Counted from the first letter of the stretch, positions 35,664 through 45,273 are shown. The stretch: 64,000 bases of DNA from Penumbrarchaeum sp964445525 (GCA_964445525.1 CAYULA010000014.1:1-64000), one strand, 5' to 3'. Notes: a model not told the origin generated them from the letters alone. Numbers and translations are program-made.

Positions 35664-36139
35664 TCCTCGATCACCTCACCAACACTTTCCAACAGAACAT
35701 CCACTTTCTCCTCCAGGAGTGATTTCTTGGCGCATAATCTCAAAAGATTGGATGCCATTGCATCTCCTCCGACCCTTTTCAATGAACTGTAGAGGCAGAT
35801 CAATTCGTTGAAGGGATTGCCGTTGGTCTCAATGTCGTTCAAAAGAGTTGTCCGGCCCAGTATCATCGAGGCCATCTCCCTGAGCTCAATGTTGATGTCT
35901 TTGAGATACCTTTCCTCGATGTTCTTATCCATCTTGAGCTTGTACTGTCCCCAGCCGACCCTCTCCACCAATCCCTCGGATCTGAGTCTGCTGACGATGG
36001 ATGTAACGAGCTGAAGGTCCATGTCCAGTTCGGTGGATATTTCCTTGGGGGAGATGAGGTCGAGCGGCCTTTCGGTGAAGATGGAGGCGATCCTGTCCGT
36101 TTTGGACTCCTTCATCCTTCCCCTTTTCGGCCTTTTCAT
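35660..36139 (-). CDS. Winged-helix regulator-like protein
   Basis: About 159 residues. The N-terminal region has DLISPKEISTELDMDLQLVTSIVSRLRSEGLVERVGWGQYKL, a winged-helix DNA-binding motif; the rest is helical. The ATG at 36139 is seven bases after CGGGG, and an ATATAT element about 50 nt upstream fits a promoter. First gene of the run down to Cbf5, so it may control this operon. The target is not shown by the sequence. Confidence 0.65.
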   Translation of the reverse strand: MKRPKRGRMKESKTDRIASIFTERPLDLISPKEISTELDMDLQLVTSIVSRLRSEGLVERVGWGQYKLKMDKNIEERYLKDINIELREMASMILGRTTLLNDIETNGNPFNELICLYSSLKRVGGDAMASNLLRLCAKKSLLEEKVDVLLESVGEVIEE

Positions 36140-36280
36140 ATACATACCCCGACCCTGAGAAATGCTGATAATTCGAACAGCCCGGGCAACCATATATAAC
36201 AGTTTTGTGATATTTCTCAAGGAGCAACTTTAACCGACCGCATACGTTAAAACCGATCATATTATTCCAAGGGAGTTCCC

Positions 36281-37426
36281 ATGGAAGAAGAAGGCAGGTC
36301 TGAAGCCGAGGTCCTGGAAATGGTCGAGGAACTCAAGGAGAAGGATATCTCCTTCGGGTCAGGAAGGATCTTCGGATCAATGTGCACCACTCCCCATCCT
36401 CTGGCAGTCAGGATAAATGCGCGGATGTCCGAGGCGAATCTGGGTAACCCGGGTTTATATCCCGGAACACTGGAAATGGAGAGGCAGGTTATTGGGAATC
36501 TTGGTTCCATATTGCATCTGGACAGGCCGTTCGGACATGTTCTATCCGGCGGAACCGAGGCCAATATCACGGCACTATACAGAGCAAAGAGAATGACCGG
36601 TAAGAGGAAGGTGATCTTTCCAAGGTCCGCCCATTTCTCGGTCCTGAAAGCTGTAAAACTGCTAGACCTGAAGCCTGTTCCCATCGAACTGAATGATCAT
36701 TTCTCCATATCACTGGATCACCTGGAGGACTCCCTTGATGAGGAGGTTGCCTGTGTTTTTACCGTGGCGGGAACCACCGAGCTGGGCGCTGTGGATAGAA
36801 TCAAAAGGGTGTCCGAGATAGTCGGGAATGTTCCGCTGCATGTGGATGCCGCCTTCGGGGGCTTCGTCCTCCCCTTTCTGGAAGAAATGGATATGATAGA
36901 AGATGACCTCAGGAGATGGGATTTCAGGGTGGACGGGGTTACCACCTTATCCGTGGACCCGCACAAAATGGGAGGTTCCACAATTCCCGCCGGATGTTTG
37001 CTTTTCAGAGAGGAATACCCATTGAAGTATCTGGCCGTGAGCTCTCCATATCTTACCAATACCAAAGCATACACACTTGCGGGTACGAGGGATTCCGGAG
37101 CTGTTTGCGGTGCTTTCGCCGTAATGGAGCTTCTGGGTAGAAAGGGTTACAGGGAACGGGTCAGAAGCTGTATGGACAATACATTTTACCTGAAAACAGG
37201 TCTCGAGAAACTGGGGTTGGAACCCGTGATGGATCCTGTAATGAACATAGTTGCAGTCCACCATTGTGATCCTGATAACGTCCAGAGTTTGATGGAGGAG
37301 GAAGGATATTACCTCTCGAGGGTCAAACAGCCATCAGCATTGAGATTTGTTGTAATGCCCCATGTTAACAAGAAATCCATAGATAATATGCTCCCCGTTC
37401 TGGATAAAGTCTTAAAAAGGGCTTGA
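36281..37426 (+). CDS. mfnA: Tyrosine/aspartate decarboxylase (MfnA family)
   Basis: 381-residue PLP enzyme: GNPGLYPGTLEMER, HVLSGGTEANITALYRAK, HVDAAFGGFVLPF and SVDPHKMGGSTIPAG, in which Lys229 binds PLP. In methanogens MfnA makes tyramine for methanofuran; in other archaea close homologues decarboxylate aspartate to beta-alanine for coenzyme A. With no methanogenesis genes in the window, the second role is the more cautious reading. AAGGGAG precedes the ATG. The gene is convergent with HPS-RraA and ends directly beside it. Confidence 0.92.
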   Translation: MEEEGRSEAEVLEMVEELKEKDISFGSGRIFGSMCTTPHPLAVRINARMSEANLGNPGLYPGTLEMERQVIGNLGSILHLDRPFGHVLSGGTEANITALYRAKRMTGKRKVIFPRSAHFSVLKAVKLLDLKPVPIELNDHFSISLDHLEDSLDEEVACVFTVAGTTELGAVDRIKRVSEIVGNVPLHVDAAFGGFVLPFLEEMDMIEDDLRRWDFRVDGVTTLSVDPHKMGGSTIPAGCLLFREEYPLKYLAVSSPYLTNTKAYTLAGTRDSGAVCGAFAVMELLGRKGYRERVRSCMDNTFYLKTGLEKLGLEPVMDPVMNIVAVHHCDPDNVQSLMEEEGYYLSRVKQPSALRFVVMPHVNKKSIDNMLPVLDKVLKRA

Positions 37427-38728
37427 TCACTGTCTCTTTTCCCATTTCTCCAGTTCCAGGACTTCCGAAAGTGTCGAACCCCTCTGGATCTCTTCCCTGA
37501 TCCTGTTCTCCCTCTCCTTGACATCCAGGGCCCTGTTCGCGATCTCAACCGCCCTTTCCCTCGGTATGACAACGATTCCAGAATCATCCGCTATTATCCA
37601 ATCCCCGGGTCTGACCTCCACACCTCCGCATTCTATATCGACCCGGAGTTCGCCGAATCCCTTCGGTTCGCCTGCATTTGGTGCCAGATATCTGGAGAAT
37701 ACCGGTACATCCATCTTCATTATGTCATCAATATCCCTGGCGGCACCGTCCAGGATCACCCCGGAGATCCCTCTCATCTTGCACGACCATGTTGCAAGCT
37801 CCCCCCAGGGACTTATGTGTCTGGATCCTGCATCGATAACTATAACGTCGCCGGGACTTGCCTTTTCTATGGCCTCAACAGTCTTGGCCCAATCCCCGTC
37901 AATGGTCCTGCAGGTAAAGGCCGGACCTACGCATTTCATCCCTGGTTTGACCGGTCTTATACCCGTCATGGCACCCTTCTTGTGTAGTGCATCCGCAACA
38001 TTGGGTGCCGAAACCTCCATCAGGGCTTTCCTTATACCCTCTTGATCGGTGTACCTTCTGTATCCCTTGCTCTCGACCTTCTCACCGGTGGTCATAGCTT
38101 TTTTAATGCTATGAGCGGCACTCTTGACATCCGGACTTTTGGTTATGGCCCCCCCGACGATAATTATGGAAGCACCGGCTTTCAGCAGGTCTGCGGCGGT
38201 TTCCGAAGTAATACCACCTGCAACTGCAATGGGAAGCGAGGTTTTCCCGGAAAGGTTCCTCAACTCCTCGGTAAAGGTCATCCCCATCATCTGGTCGTCG
38301 ATGGAGACATGCAGACAGAGCAGATCCACTCCCATCTTTTCGAGTTCACCCGCTCTCGAAACCTTGTCCTCGACCCCCATCAGATCTATCATTGTCCTGC
38401 ATCCGTATTTGTTTCCGGCTCTTACGGCTTCTTTGATCGTACCGTCGTCGGTGACTCCCATTATCGTATTGACCGTGGCTCCCGCCCTTGCCACCATTTC
38501 GGTCTCGAATCCTCCGGTGTCCATGGTCTTCATGTCAGCGACAATGGTCCTTCCCGGAAACCCAGCCCTCAATTTCCTTATAATATCCATTCCCTCGCTC
38601 TTTATAAGAGGGGTGCCAGCTTCTATCCAGTCAGCCCCTCCCTGTAGCGCTTCATCGGCTATCTGGATGGATCTGCCTCCCTGAATGAGGTCCAGTGCAA
38701 CCTGCAGAATGGGATATTCGTGGTCCAT
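37427..38728 (-). CDS. 3-hexulose-6-phosphate synthase fused to an RraA-like domain
   Basis: 433 residues. Residues about 1-215 are a ribulose-monophosphate-pathway HPS (LDLIQGGRSIQIADEALQGGADWIEAGTPL, VADMKTMDTGGFE, GGITSETAADLLKAGASIIIVGGAI). Residues about 228-420 are RraA-like (NVADALHKKGAMTG, GSRHISPWGELATWS, GVILDGAARD). In archaea lacking the oxidative pentose phosphate pathway HPS makes ribulose 5-phosphate from hexulose phosphate. The RraA part may be an aldolase rather than an RNase E regulator, since RNase E is absent from archaea. Divergent from the phosphohexomutase. Confidence 0.92.
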   Translation of the reverse strand: MDHEYPILQVALDLIQGGRSIQIADEALQGGADWIEAGTPLIKSEGMDIIRKLRAGFPGRTIVADMKTMDTGGFETEMVARAGATVNTIMGVTDDGTIKEAVRAGNKYGCRTMIDLMGVEDKVSRAGELEKMGVDLLCLHVSIDDQMMGMTFTEELRNLSGKTSLPIAVAGGITSETAADLLKAGASIIIVGGAITKSPDVKSAAHSIKKAMTTGEKVESKGYRRYTDQEGIRKALMEVSAPNVADALHKKGAMTGIRPVKPGMKCVGPAFTCRTIDGDWAKTVEAIEKASPGDVIVIDAGSRHISPWGELATWSCKMRGISGVILDGAARDIDDIMKMDVPVFSRYLAPNAGEPKGFGELRVDIECGGVEVRPGDWIIADDSGIVVIPRERAVEIANRALDVKERENRIREEIQRGSTLSEVLELEKWEKRQ

Positions 38729-38819
38729 GGCCCCGATAGGTTTGGAAGACTATTTCAAATCATCTGAGAGGGAATCTCTTAAGTCCTACATCCGTATAAA
38801 GTAGCAGAGGTCGATTTTG

Positions 38820-40190
38820 ATGAGGAACATTTTCAGAGCTTACGACATCAGAGGAATCTGGGGAGAGGACCTGGGTCCGCAGGGTTGTCTTGACATAGGA
38901 AGGGGCCTCGGAGCATTCCTGAGAGAGGACCTGGGCATGAAGAGAGTTGTCGTCGGATACGATGTGAGGACCACATCTCCTTCATTCAACGGAGCTCTCA
39001 CTGCCGGTCTACTGTCCTCGGGAGTCGATGTTACATCCGTGGGAAGATGCGGTTTCGGGGTTGCCATGTTCGCCGGATCCCATTCGGGAGCCGATGCATC
39101 CTGCTTCATAACCGCATCCCATCTGACCCCGGAATGGAACGGCCTGAAGATCTATTTCGGTGACGGTGTCGGATTTCCCGAAGAACATATCATGGCCGTA
39201 AGGGACCGGGTAATGGAGAAGAGGTTTGTCCATCCCTCATGGAAAGATGCGGGGTCCTTCATGGAAGAAGATTATCTGGATCGATATGTGGATTTCTGGA
39301 AGTTGAGGTATTCGAACCATTTCAAGCAGAGAAAACCCAGGATCGCCGTGGACTGCGGAGGAGGGGCCATGACACTGAGTGCCCCTCAGGTCATGACAGC
39401 TGTCGGAGCCGAGGTGGAACTCGTAAACGGCGAGACCGATCCTTTCTTCAGGGGAAGGCCCTCCGAACCCAAACCCGATAATCTCGTGGAGATGAAGGAT
39501 AGGGTACTGGAAAAGGATCTGGATTTCGGTGTTGCATTCGACGGGGACGGTGACAGGGCCGTGGTGGTTGACGATACCGGAAGGTTCCTATCCACCGATA
39601 GACTGGGAATAATAATAGCCTCGAACCTGGTCGCGAAAAACCAGGGAGGTCTGGTACTTGCCAACGTTGAATCTTCCATGGCAGTGGAGGATGTTCTGGT
39701 ACCGATAGGAGCCAGGGTAAAGAGGATCAAGGTGGGCCATACGTTCCTCACACTGGAAGCCAAACAGCACGAAGCGATCTTCGGCGTGGAAAAATCCGGA
39801 CACCTGATAGTCCCGGAACATGTCCTCTTCGACGATGCGATCGTTGCCCCTCTGGAGGTGATGAGGATAATCAACTCAGAAGGAAGGAAACTTTCTGAAA
39901 TTGCGAACGAGATCCCTCAGTATGAAACCGATTCCAAAGCCTTCAATTGTCCCGATGACCTAAAGTTCCAGGTGGTTTACAATCTGAGAGAGGAGCTCAA
40001 GAAAACCAAAGAAAAGGTCAACGACATGGACGGTGTCAGGGTTGACATGGAGGAAGGATGGGTCCTCATAAGATGCTCCAACACCTCTCCAGTTATCAGG
40101 ATGACGGTAGAGGCAAGGTCAAAAGCTTCTCTCAAAAAAATTGCAGATGAATATTCTAGTATGCTCGAAGAAGAAATTGAAAGGATATAG
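38820..40190 (+). CDS. Phosphomannomutase/phosphoglucomutase family enzyme
   Basis: 456 residues, alpha-D-phosphohexomutase family. The phosphoserine loop reads ITASHLTPEWNGLK (about residue 99), the metal-binding loop is FDGDGDRAVVVDD, and the sugar loop GVEKSGHLI plus the C-terminal RCSNTSPVIRMTVE phosphate loop are intact. It supplies hexose 1-phosphates for glycan synthesis, and whether mannose, glucose or glucosamine is preferred cannot be read here. The ATG at 38820, with GAGGTC upstream, is preferred to the TTG one codon earlier. Confidence 0.92.
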   Translation: MRNIFRAYDIRGIWGEDLGPQGCLDIGRGLGAFLREDLGMKRVVVGYDVRTTSPSFNGALTAGLLSSGVDVTSVGRCGFGVAMFAGSHSGADASCFITASHLTPEWNGLKIYFGDGVGFPEEHIMAVRDRVMEKRFVHPSWKDAGSFMEEDYLDRYVDFWKLRYSNHFKQRKPRIAVDCGGGAMTLSAPQVMTAVGAEVELVNGETDPFFRGRPSEPKPDNLVEMKDRVLEKDLDFGVAFDGDGDRAVVVDDTGRFLSTDRLGIIIASNLVAKNQGGLVLANVESSMAVEDVLVPIGARVKRIKVGHTFLTLEAKQHEAIFGVEKSGHLIVPEHVLFDDAIVAPLEVMRIINSEGRKLSEIANEIPQYETDSKAFNCPDDLKFQVVYNLREELKKTKEKVNDMDGVRVDMEEGWVLIRCSNTSPVIRMTVEARSKASLKKIADEYSSMLEEEIERI

Positions 40191-40198
40191 ATGTAAAT

Positions 40199-40660
40199 TC
40201 ACTGCCCCTTTCTCTGTTCGGTGAGGTTCTTGATATTGGCCAGAACAGCATCCATCATCTGCCTGTACTTCTTCCTTTCGTTCATCCTCCATTTCAGGTT
40301 GAATCCCATTGATTCGATCCTGTAATCCAGGGAGGAAGTAAGGAGTGTGCCGTAAGGTCTTGTTTCCAGGTTGATCTTCAGAATTCCGAACATGGGACCG
40401 TCCACAACCTCCAGTTCTATGAACTCCTCGTGATGCATGATCTTTATTTTCAACTTGAGGGGTTCCTTCATTCCCTTCGGGGCCAGATCAACGGTCTGAC
40501 CGAGCTTCATTCTGGGATCGGGAGGAAACCCAAGTGTTCCGGTATTTGTCTGCCCCCACATCCTTGCCAGGTCTATGTTCGTCAGTACGGAATATACCTC
40601 CTTGGGAGGAGCAAGCACCTCTTCTAGATTCTCCTCTTTACCGACGGAACCCAAAGACAA
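40199..40660 (-). CDS. SRPBCC (START-like) family protein
   Basis: 153 residues. APPKEVYSVLTNIDLARMW at the start, a string of beta strands and a long C-terminal helix form the pattern of the SRPBCC ligand-binding fold. The ligand is unknown. The first TTG directly abuts GGGGTGA, so the second TTG two codons later is the better-spaced start. It is divergent from the MarR gene, and the shared 130-bp gap contains a palindromic operator. It could therefore share MarR control. Confidence 0.65.
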   Translation of the reverse strand: MSLGSVGKEENLEEVLAPPKEVYSVLTNIDLARMWGQTNTGTLGFPPDPRMKLGQTVDLAPKGMKEPLKLKIKIMHHEEFIELEVVDGPMFGILKINLETRPYGTLLTSSLDYRIESMGFNLKWRMNERKKYRQMMDAVLANIKNLTEQRKGQ

Positions 40661-40742
40661 TCACCCCATTAAAATACCGATCAAGCTGAGGGGTCATGTC
40701 ATTATATCTAAAAAACATTTGCGCGGACCGGTCCAGAATAAT

Positions 40743-40760
40743 TAGTTGCGCACGCAACTA
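40743..40760. promoter_or_regulatory. Palindromic operator next to a TATA box
   Basis: TAGTTGCG-CA-CGCAACTA, perfect 8-bp arms around two bases. It is followed immediately by TTATATAA (40761-40768), the TATA box for the MarR gene 25-30 nt before its ATG. A dimer bound here would cover the TFB/TBP entry site. Autorepression by the MarR protein is the natural reading. Confidence 0.7.
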
Positions 40761-40792
40761 TTATATAACACGCTTCCTTACAAACAAGGGCA

Positions 40793-41233
40793 ATGACAGA
40801 TGATCCGAGTTCCACAAGATCCTTCGGAAGATCCATCTCCAGGCTGAATGTATACAAGAACATCTACATGAGCAGGGCGCTGGAGCCATACGGAATCGGA
40901 TCAGGACAGTATATTTTTCTTCTATACCTCTACCGGATGGAAGGGGCCTCCCAGGATGAGCTTACGGATAAGATTCTGGTTGACAAGGCCACAACAGCAA
41001 GGGCTGCCAAGAAACTGGAGGAGAAGGGATACATCAGAAGGATCAGGGATAAAGACGACGGAAGGATACGGAGACTGCAGTTGACAACCAAGGGGATGGA
41101 GTTCGAACCAATCCTGAGGAAAATAATGGATGAGTGGACCTTTGGTCTTACATCAGGTCTTTCCGAAAGTGAGAAAGAGGACCTCCTGGACCTTCTTGAG
41201 AAGATGGAGAACAATGCAGGGGGTATGATTTGA
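40793..41233 (+). CDS. MarR family transcriptional regulator
   Basis: 146 residues with the MarR winged helix: GASQDELTDKILVDKATTARAAKKLEEKGYIRRIRDKDDGRIRRLQLTTKG (wing DKDDGRIRRL). Dimerisation helices lie at both ends. The spacing of the TATA box (40761-40768) implies a leader of only a few bases. The stop overlaps the start of the MATE transporter by 4 nt (TTGA), so regulator and pump are one operon. Probable ligand-responsive repressor of drug or metabolite export. Confidence 0.9.
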   Translation: MTDDPSSTRSFGRSISRLNVYKNIYMSRALEPYGIGSGQYIFLLYLYRMEGASQDELTDKILVDKATTARAAKKLEEKGYIRRIRDKDDGRIRRLQLTTKGMEFEPILRKIMDEWTFGLTSGLSESEKEDLLDLLEKMENNAGGMI

Positions 41234-42609
41234 AGGGAAAGACCCAGGGTGTAAAAACCCTCCTGGGGAATCCAAGGAAGGCCATAATCAAGCTCTCGAT
41301 ACCGATGATCATCGCCATGTCGGTGCAGACGATCTACAACGTTGCCGATGCGGTGTGGGTGGCGGGCCTTCCCGATGGTGAGAATGCTCTTGCGGCGATA
41401 GGATTGTTCTTCCCCTTCTTCTTCATGATAATGGCCCTGGCAACCGGAATCGGAGTGGGGGGAGGAGCTGCGATTTCCAGGAGGATAGGGGCCAAAGACA
41501 AGAGTGGAGCGGATAACGTTGCCGACCACATGATCGTGCTTGTTATTGTCATATCCATTCTCTTCACTGTACCAATGTTCATTCTCTTTCCCAGGATCCT
41601 GGAATTGATGGGAGCCGGCGAATCTCTCGGCCTCTCGGTCGGTTACGGGAGGATAATCATAGGTTTCTCGTTCATAATATTCTTCAACAACATCACCAAC
41701 GCCATATTGAGAGCGGAGGGAGACACGAAAAGAGCGATGATAGCAATGGTTATCGGCTCCGGTCTCAATATTGTCCTAGATCCGGTTTTCATCTATATTT
41801 TCGATCTGGGTGTGGAAGGTGCCGCCTGGGCCACCATGCTTTCCTTTTCCATCACCTTGTTGATAATGTTTTACTGGTTGTTTCTGAAGAAGGATACATT
41901 CGTAACGTTCAATCTGAAGGATTTCTCTTTTCGCTTTCATATACTGAAGGATATAATGAGGGTCGGGCTGCCTTCTTCGCTACAGCAGATGTCCATGTCC
42001 TTCAACATGATCTTTCTCAATACCATCGTTTTGGAGGTCGGGGGCGATTACGGTGTTGCCGTCTTCTCCACCGGATGGAGAGTGGTTTCAATGACCGTAC
42101 TGCCTCTGATGGGGATAGCCACAGCCCTGGTATCCGTTGCGGGAGCGGCATACGGAGCCAGATCTTACAGGAAGCTGAAATTGTCCCTGAGATATGCCAT
42201 AAAATTCGGTCTTACAATCACGATCCCGGTTTCCATAATTATTTTCGTATTCGCACCTGTTATCGTTCTTGCTTTCACCTGGTCTGAAAGCTCTTCCAAC
42301 CTGAGAGGAGATCTCATAATTCTACTTCGGTTCTTTTCCCTGATGCCCTACACGGCAGCCTTCGGTATGCTTTCAGGTGCTGTTTTCCAGGCCATCGGGA
42401 AAGGCTTCAACTCGCTTGCAGCCACGATAATCAGAACGGTTATTCTATCTCTTTTGTTCGCTTTCCTGCTTGGAATAGTACTGAATTGGGGCCTTCGAGG
42501 GGTATGGACAGGAATACTATTCGGAAATGCGGTGGGAGCCTCCCTGTCATATCTCTGGATAAGATATCACCTCGGAGGGCTTATCAAAGGACGTATCGCC
42601 GGAGAATGA
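41230..42609 (+). CDS. MATE family efflux transporter
   Basis: 459 residues with about 12 membrane helices. LLGNPRKAIIKLSIPMIIAMSVQTIYNVADAVWV at the start and DGENALAAIGL, RAEGDTKRAMIAMVIGSGLNIVLDPVFIY in the first half are typical of the MatE fold. It exports organic cations or metabolites using an ion gradient. Its TTG start has GGGGG upstream within the MarR gene. It is convergent with clpB. Confidence 0.92.
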   Translation: MKGKTQGVKTLLGNPRKAIIKLSIPMIIAMSVQTIYNVADAVWVAGLPDGENALAAIGLFFPFFFMIMALATGIGVGGGAAISRRIGAKDKSGADNVADHMIVLVIVISILFTVPMFILFPRILELMGAGESLGLSVGYGRIIIGFSFIIFFNNITNAILRAEGDTKRAMIAMVIGSGLNIVLDPVFIYIFDLGVEGAAWATMLSFSITLLIMFYWLFLKKDTFVTFNLKDFSFRFHILKDIMRVGLPSSLQQMSMSFNMIFLNTIVLEVGGDYGVAVFSTGWRVVSMTVLPLMGIATALVSVAGAAYGARSYRKLKLSLRYAIKFGLTITIPVSIIIFVFAPVIVLAFTWSESSSNLRGDLIILLRFFSLMPYTAAFGMLSGAVFQAIGKGFNSLAATIIRTVILSLLFAFLLGIVLNWGLRGVWTGILFGNAVGASLSYLWIRYHLGGLIKGRIAGE

Positions 42610-45240
42610 TCACTCATTATTCTCCACCGGTGCCAAAACCGAGACATCTGCCGAAAGCTTGGTTCCGTCATAGTCCACCTTGATCTTGACTCCCTCTGTA
42701 ACGCTGCCCTTCATGAGTTCCATTGCGATCAGTGTCTCAAGGTCCTTCTGGATTATCCTCTTCAGAGGTCTGGCTCCGTAAACCGGATCGTATCCCTTTT
42801 GGGCTACATGGTCCTTTGCCGATTCCGAAAGTTCCACTTCAATGGACCTGTCAGAGAGCCTCCTGTTGAGGTCCTTGATCTGAAGGTCCGTGATGGACCT
42901 GATCTCCTCAAATCCCAGTGGTTTGAATAAGACGATATCGTCAACCCTGTTGAGGAATTCGGGTTTGAACTCCCTTTTGAGGACCTCATGTACTGCTTCC
43001 TCGATTCCCGGTCTGAAAGAACCGTCAGCATCAATGCCTTCCACTATTGCCGTGGATCCTATGTTGGAAGTGAGTATCAAAATGGTGTTCTTGAAATCGA
43101 TGGTCCTTCCCTTGGAATCTGTGACCCTGCCGTCATCCAGTATCTGAAGCAGAATGTTGAAAACCTCAGGATGGGCCTTCTCTATTTCATCGAAGAGGAT
43201 TACCGAATACGGTTTCCTTCTGACAGCTTCGGTCAGCTGTCCCCCTTCTTCGTATCCTACATACCCGGGAGGGGCACCTATAAGCCTCGATGTGGAGAAT
43301 TTCTCCATGTACTCGCTCATGTCTATTCTGATGATGTTCTCCTCCGTGTCGAACATTGCTTCCGCAAGCGCCTTTGCGAGTTCGGTCTTTCCAACACCTG
43401 TGGGTCCCAGGAAAATGAAGGATCCTATGGGCCTTCTCGGGTCTTTTATGCCCGCCCTTGCCCTGATAACAGCTTCGGTCACTTTCCTTACCCCTTCATC
43501 CTGTCCGACAACTCTCTGATGCAGTGTATCCTCAAGGTGGAGGACCTTCTGTCTCTCTCCCTCCATCAAGCGGTTGGTGGGGATCCCGGTCCATCTGGAG
43601 ACTATCTCCGATATCTCCTCCTCGGTAACGACATCCCTTATCATTGTGGTGCCGTTTTTCTCCTTGATCCTCTTGTCCATCTGGGCAAGCTCTCTTTCCA
43701 GTGAAGGGAGCTTTCCGTGCTTCAACTCGGCAGCCCTGTTCAGATCATATTCCATTTCCGCATCTTCCAGCTCCTTTTTTGTTTCCTCGATGATCTTTTT
43801 CAGCTGGGATAATGTCACGATATCCTTCTTTTCCCTGTCCCATCTCTCGGAGAGCTCTTCGGATTTTTTCTTCAATTCCTTCAGCTCCGCCCCGATCGTT
43901 TTCAGTCTCTCCTTGGATGCCCTGTCCTTCTCCTTTCTCAGGGCCGCTTCCTCGATCTCCAGTCTCATTACCTTTCGCACGAGTCGGTCCAGCTCCTCCG
44001 GTCTGGAGTCTATCTCGGTCCTGATCATCGAACATGCCTCATCAAGAAGGTCGATGGCCTTGTCGGGAAGGAACCTGTCGGAGATATAGCGATCCGAAAG
44101 AACCGCGGCGGAAACCAGAGATGTGTCCTTTATCGTTACCCCGTGGTGGACCTCGAATCTTTCTTTCAGACCTCTCAGGATGGAAATGGTGTCCTCAACC
44201 GAGGGTTCGTCCACCATTACCGGCTGGAATCTTCGTTCCAATGCAGCGTCCTTTTCGATGTATTTCCGGTATTCATCGATGGTGGTGGCTCCTATACAAT
44301 GGAGCTCACCCCTGGAAAGCATTGGTTTGAGCATGTTCCCCGCATCGAGGGATCCCTCAGCCTTGCCGGTTCCGACTATGGTGTGAAGTTCGTCTATGAA
44401 AAGGAGTATCCTTCCCTGGGAGGTTTTCACCTCGTTGAGTACTGCCTTCAGCCTCTCCTCGAACTCTCCCCTGAACTTCGCCCCTGCGACAAGGGAACCC
44501 ATATCAAGGGCGAATATGGACTTGTCCCTGATGGAATCCGGGACGTCACCCCTGACTATTCTCTGGGCAAGTCCCTCAACGATGGCTGTTTTTCCAACTC
44601 CGGGATCACCGATAAGGACAGGATTGTTCTTGGTCCTTCTGCTAAGCACCCTTATTACCCTTCTTATCTCGTTGTCCCTTCCGATTATGGGATCCAGCTT
44701 CCCGGACCTTGCCTCCTCGACGAGTTCCCTGCCGAATCTTTCCAGGGGATCGTAACCCGCCTCGGGGGTTTCTGAATCCACTCTCTGACGCCCTCTGAGC
44801 TCCGAAAGAGCCTTCAGCACGGGCTCTCTCTTGATTCCTTTTTTATTGAGGATCTTACCCGCTTCCGTCTTCTTTCCCTCATCGATATGGGATAGGAGAA
44901 TATGCTCAACAGATACGAACCTGTCCTTCATCCTGTCTGCTTCTTCCTTGGAATCGGCAAGGAGTCTGATCAATCTGTTTGTGGCCACCACGTTTTCCTC
45001 GCTGTAGCTCTCGCTTCCCATCTTTGGAAGGCTCTCAAGATAGGATCTTAGATCCTGGAGAATATCCCCGGGGTCCTTGTCAAGTTTTTCAATGATAAGA
45101 GGTACCAACCCATCCCTCTGATCGAGCAAAGCCGATAGGAGGTGTTCTCCGTCGAATGTCGGATTCCCCAGTCTCATTGCGGTTATCTGGGCATCCTGTA
45201 TGGCCTCTCGTGACCTCTGTGTGAACTGATTCAGGTCCAT
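42610..45240 (-). CDS. clpB: ClpB disaggregase
   Basis: 876 residues, full length. An N-domain, first ATPase domain with GDPGVGKTAIVEGLA (about 210), the middle coiled-coil domain (about 400-530), second ATPase domain with GPTGVGKTELAKALAEAMF (about 608), and a C-terminal D2-small domain with GARPLKRIIQKDLE. It rescues aggregated proteins together with DnaK. ClpB is patchy in archaea and probably came from bacteria. AGAGGTGAC lies before the ATG, and an inverted repeat ACAAC-N5-GTTGT sits about 35 nt upstream. DnaK is not in the window. Confidence 0.96.
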   Translation of the reverse strand: MDLNQFTQRSREAIQDAQITAMRLGNPTFDGEHLLSALLDQRDGLVPLIIEKLDKDPGDILQDLRSYLESLPKMGSESYSEENVVATNRLIRLLADSKEEADRMKDRFVSVEHILLSHIDEGKKTEAGKILNKKGIKREPVLKALSELRGRQRVDSETPEAGYDPLERFGRELVEEARSGKLDPIIGRDNEIRRVIRVLSRRTKNNPVLIGDPGVGKTAIVEGLAQRIVRGDVPDSIRDKSIFALDMGSLVAGAKFRGEFEERLKAVLNEVKTSQGRILLFIDELHTIVGTGKAEGSLDAGNMLKPMLSRGELHCIGATTIDEYRKYIEKDAALERRFQPVMVDEPSVEDTISILRGLKERFEVHHGVTIKDTSLVSAAVLSDRYISDRFLPDKAIDLLDEACSMIRTEIDSRPEELDRLVRKVMRLEIEEAALRKEKDRASKERLKTIGAELKELKKKSEELSERWDREKKDIVTLSQLKKIIEETKKELEDAEMEYDLNRAAELKHGKLPSLERELAQMDKRIKEKNGTTMIRDVVTEEEISEIVSRWTGIPTNRLMEGERQKVLHLEDTLHQRVVGQDEGVRKVTEAVIRARAGIKDPRRPIGSFIFLGPTGVGKTELAKALAEAMFDTEENIIRIDMSEYMEKFSTSRLIGAPPGYVGYEEGGQLTEAVRRKPYSVILFDEIEKAHPEVFNILLQILDDGRVTDSKGRTIDFKNTILILTSNIGSTAIVEGIDADGSFRPGIEEAVHEVLKREFKPEFLNRVDDIVLFKPLGFEEIRSITDLQIKDLNRRLSDRSIEVELSESAKDHVAQKGYDPVYGARPLKRIIQKDLETLIAMELMKGSVTEGVKIKVDYDGTKLSADVSVLAPVENNE

Positions 45241-45273
45241 TACATGTCACCTCTTGTAGTAAATACTAACTAT

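Noticed and set aside
36281..37426. Sign of methanogenesis from the MfnA gene
   Set aside because: MfnA homologues are widespread in non-methanogens as aspartate decarboxylases, and no methanogenesis gene is in the window.
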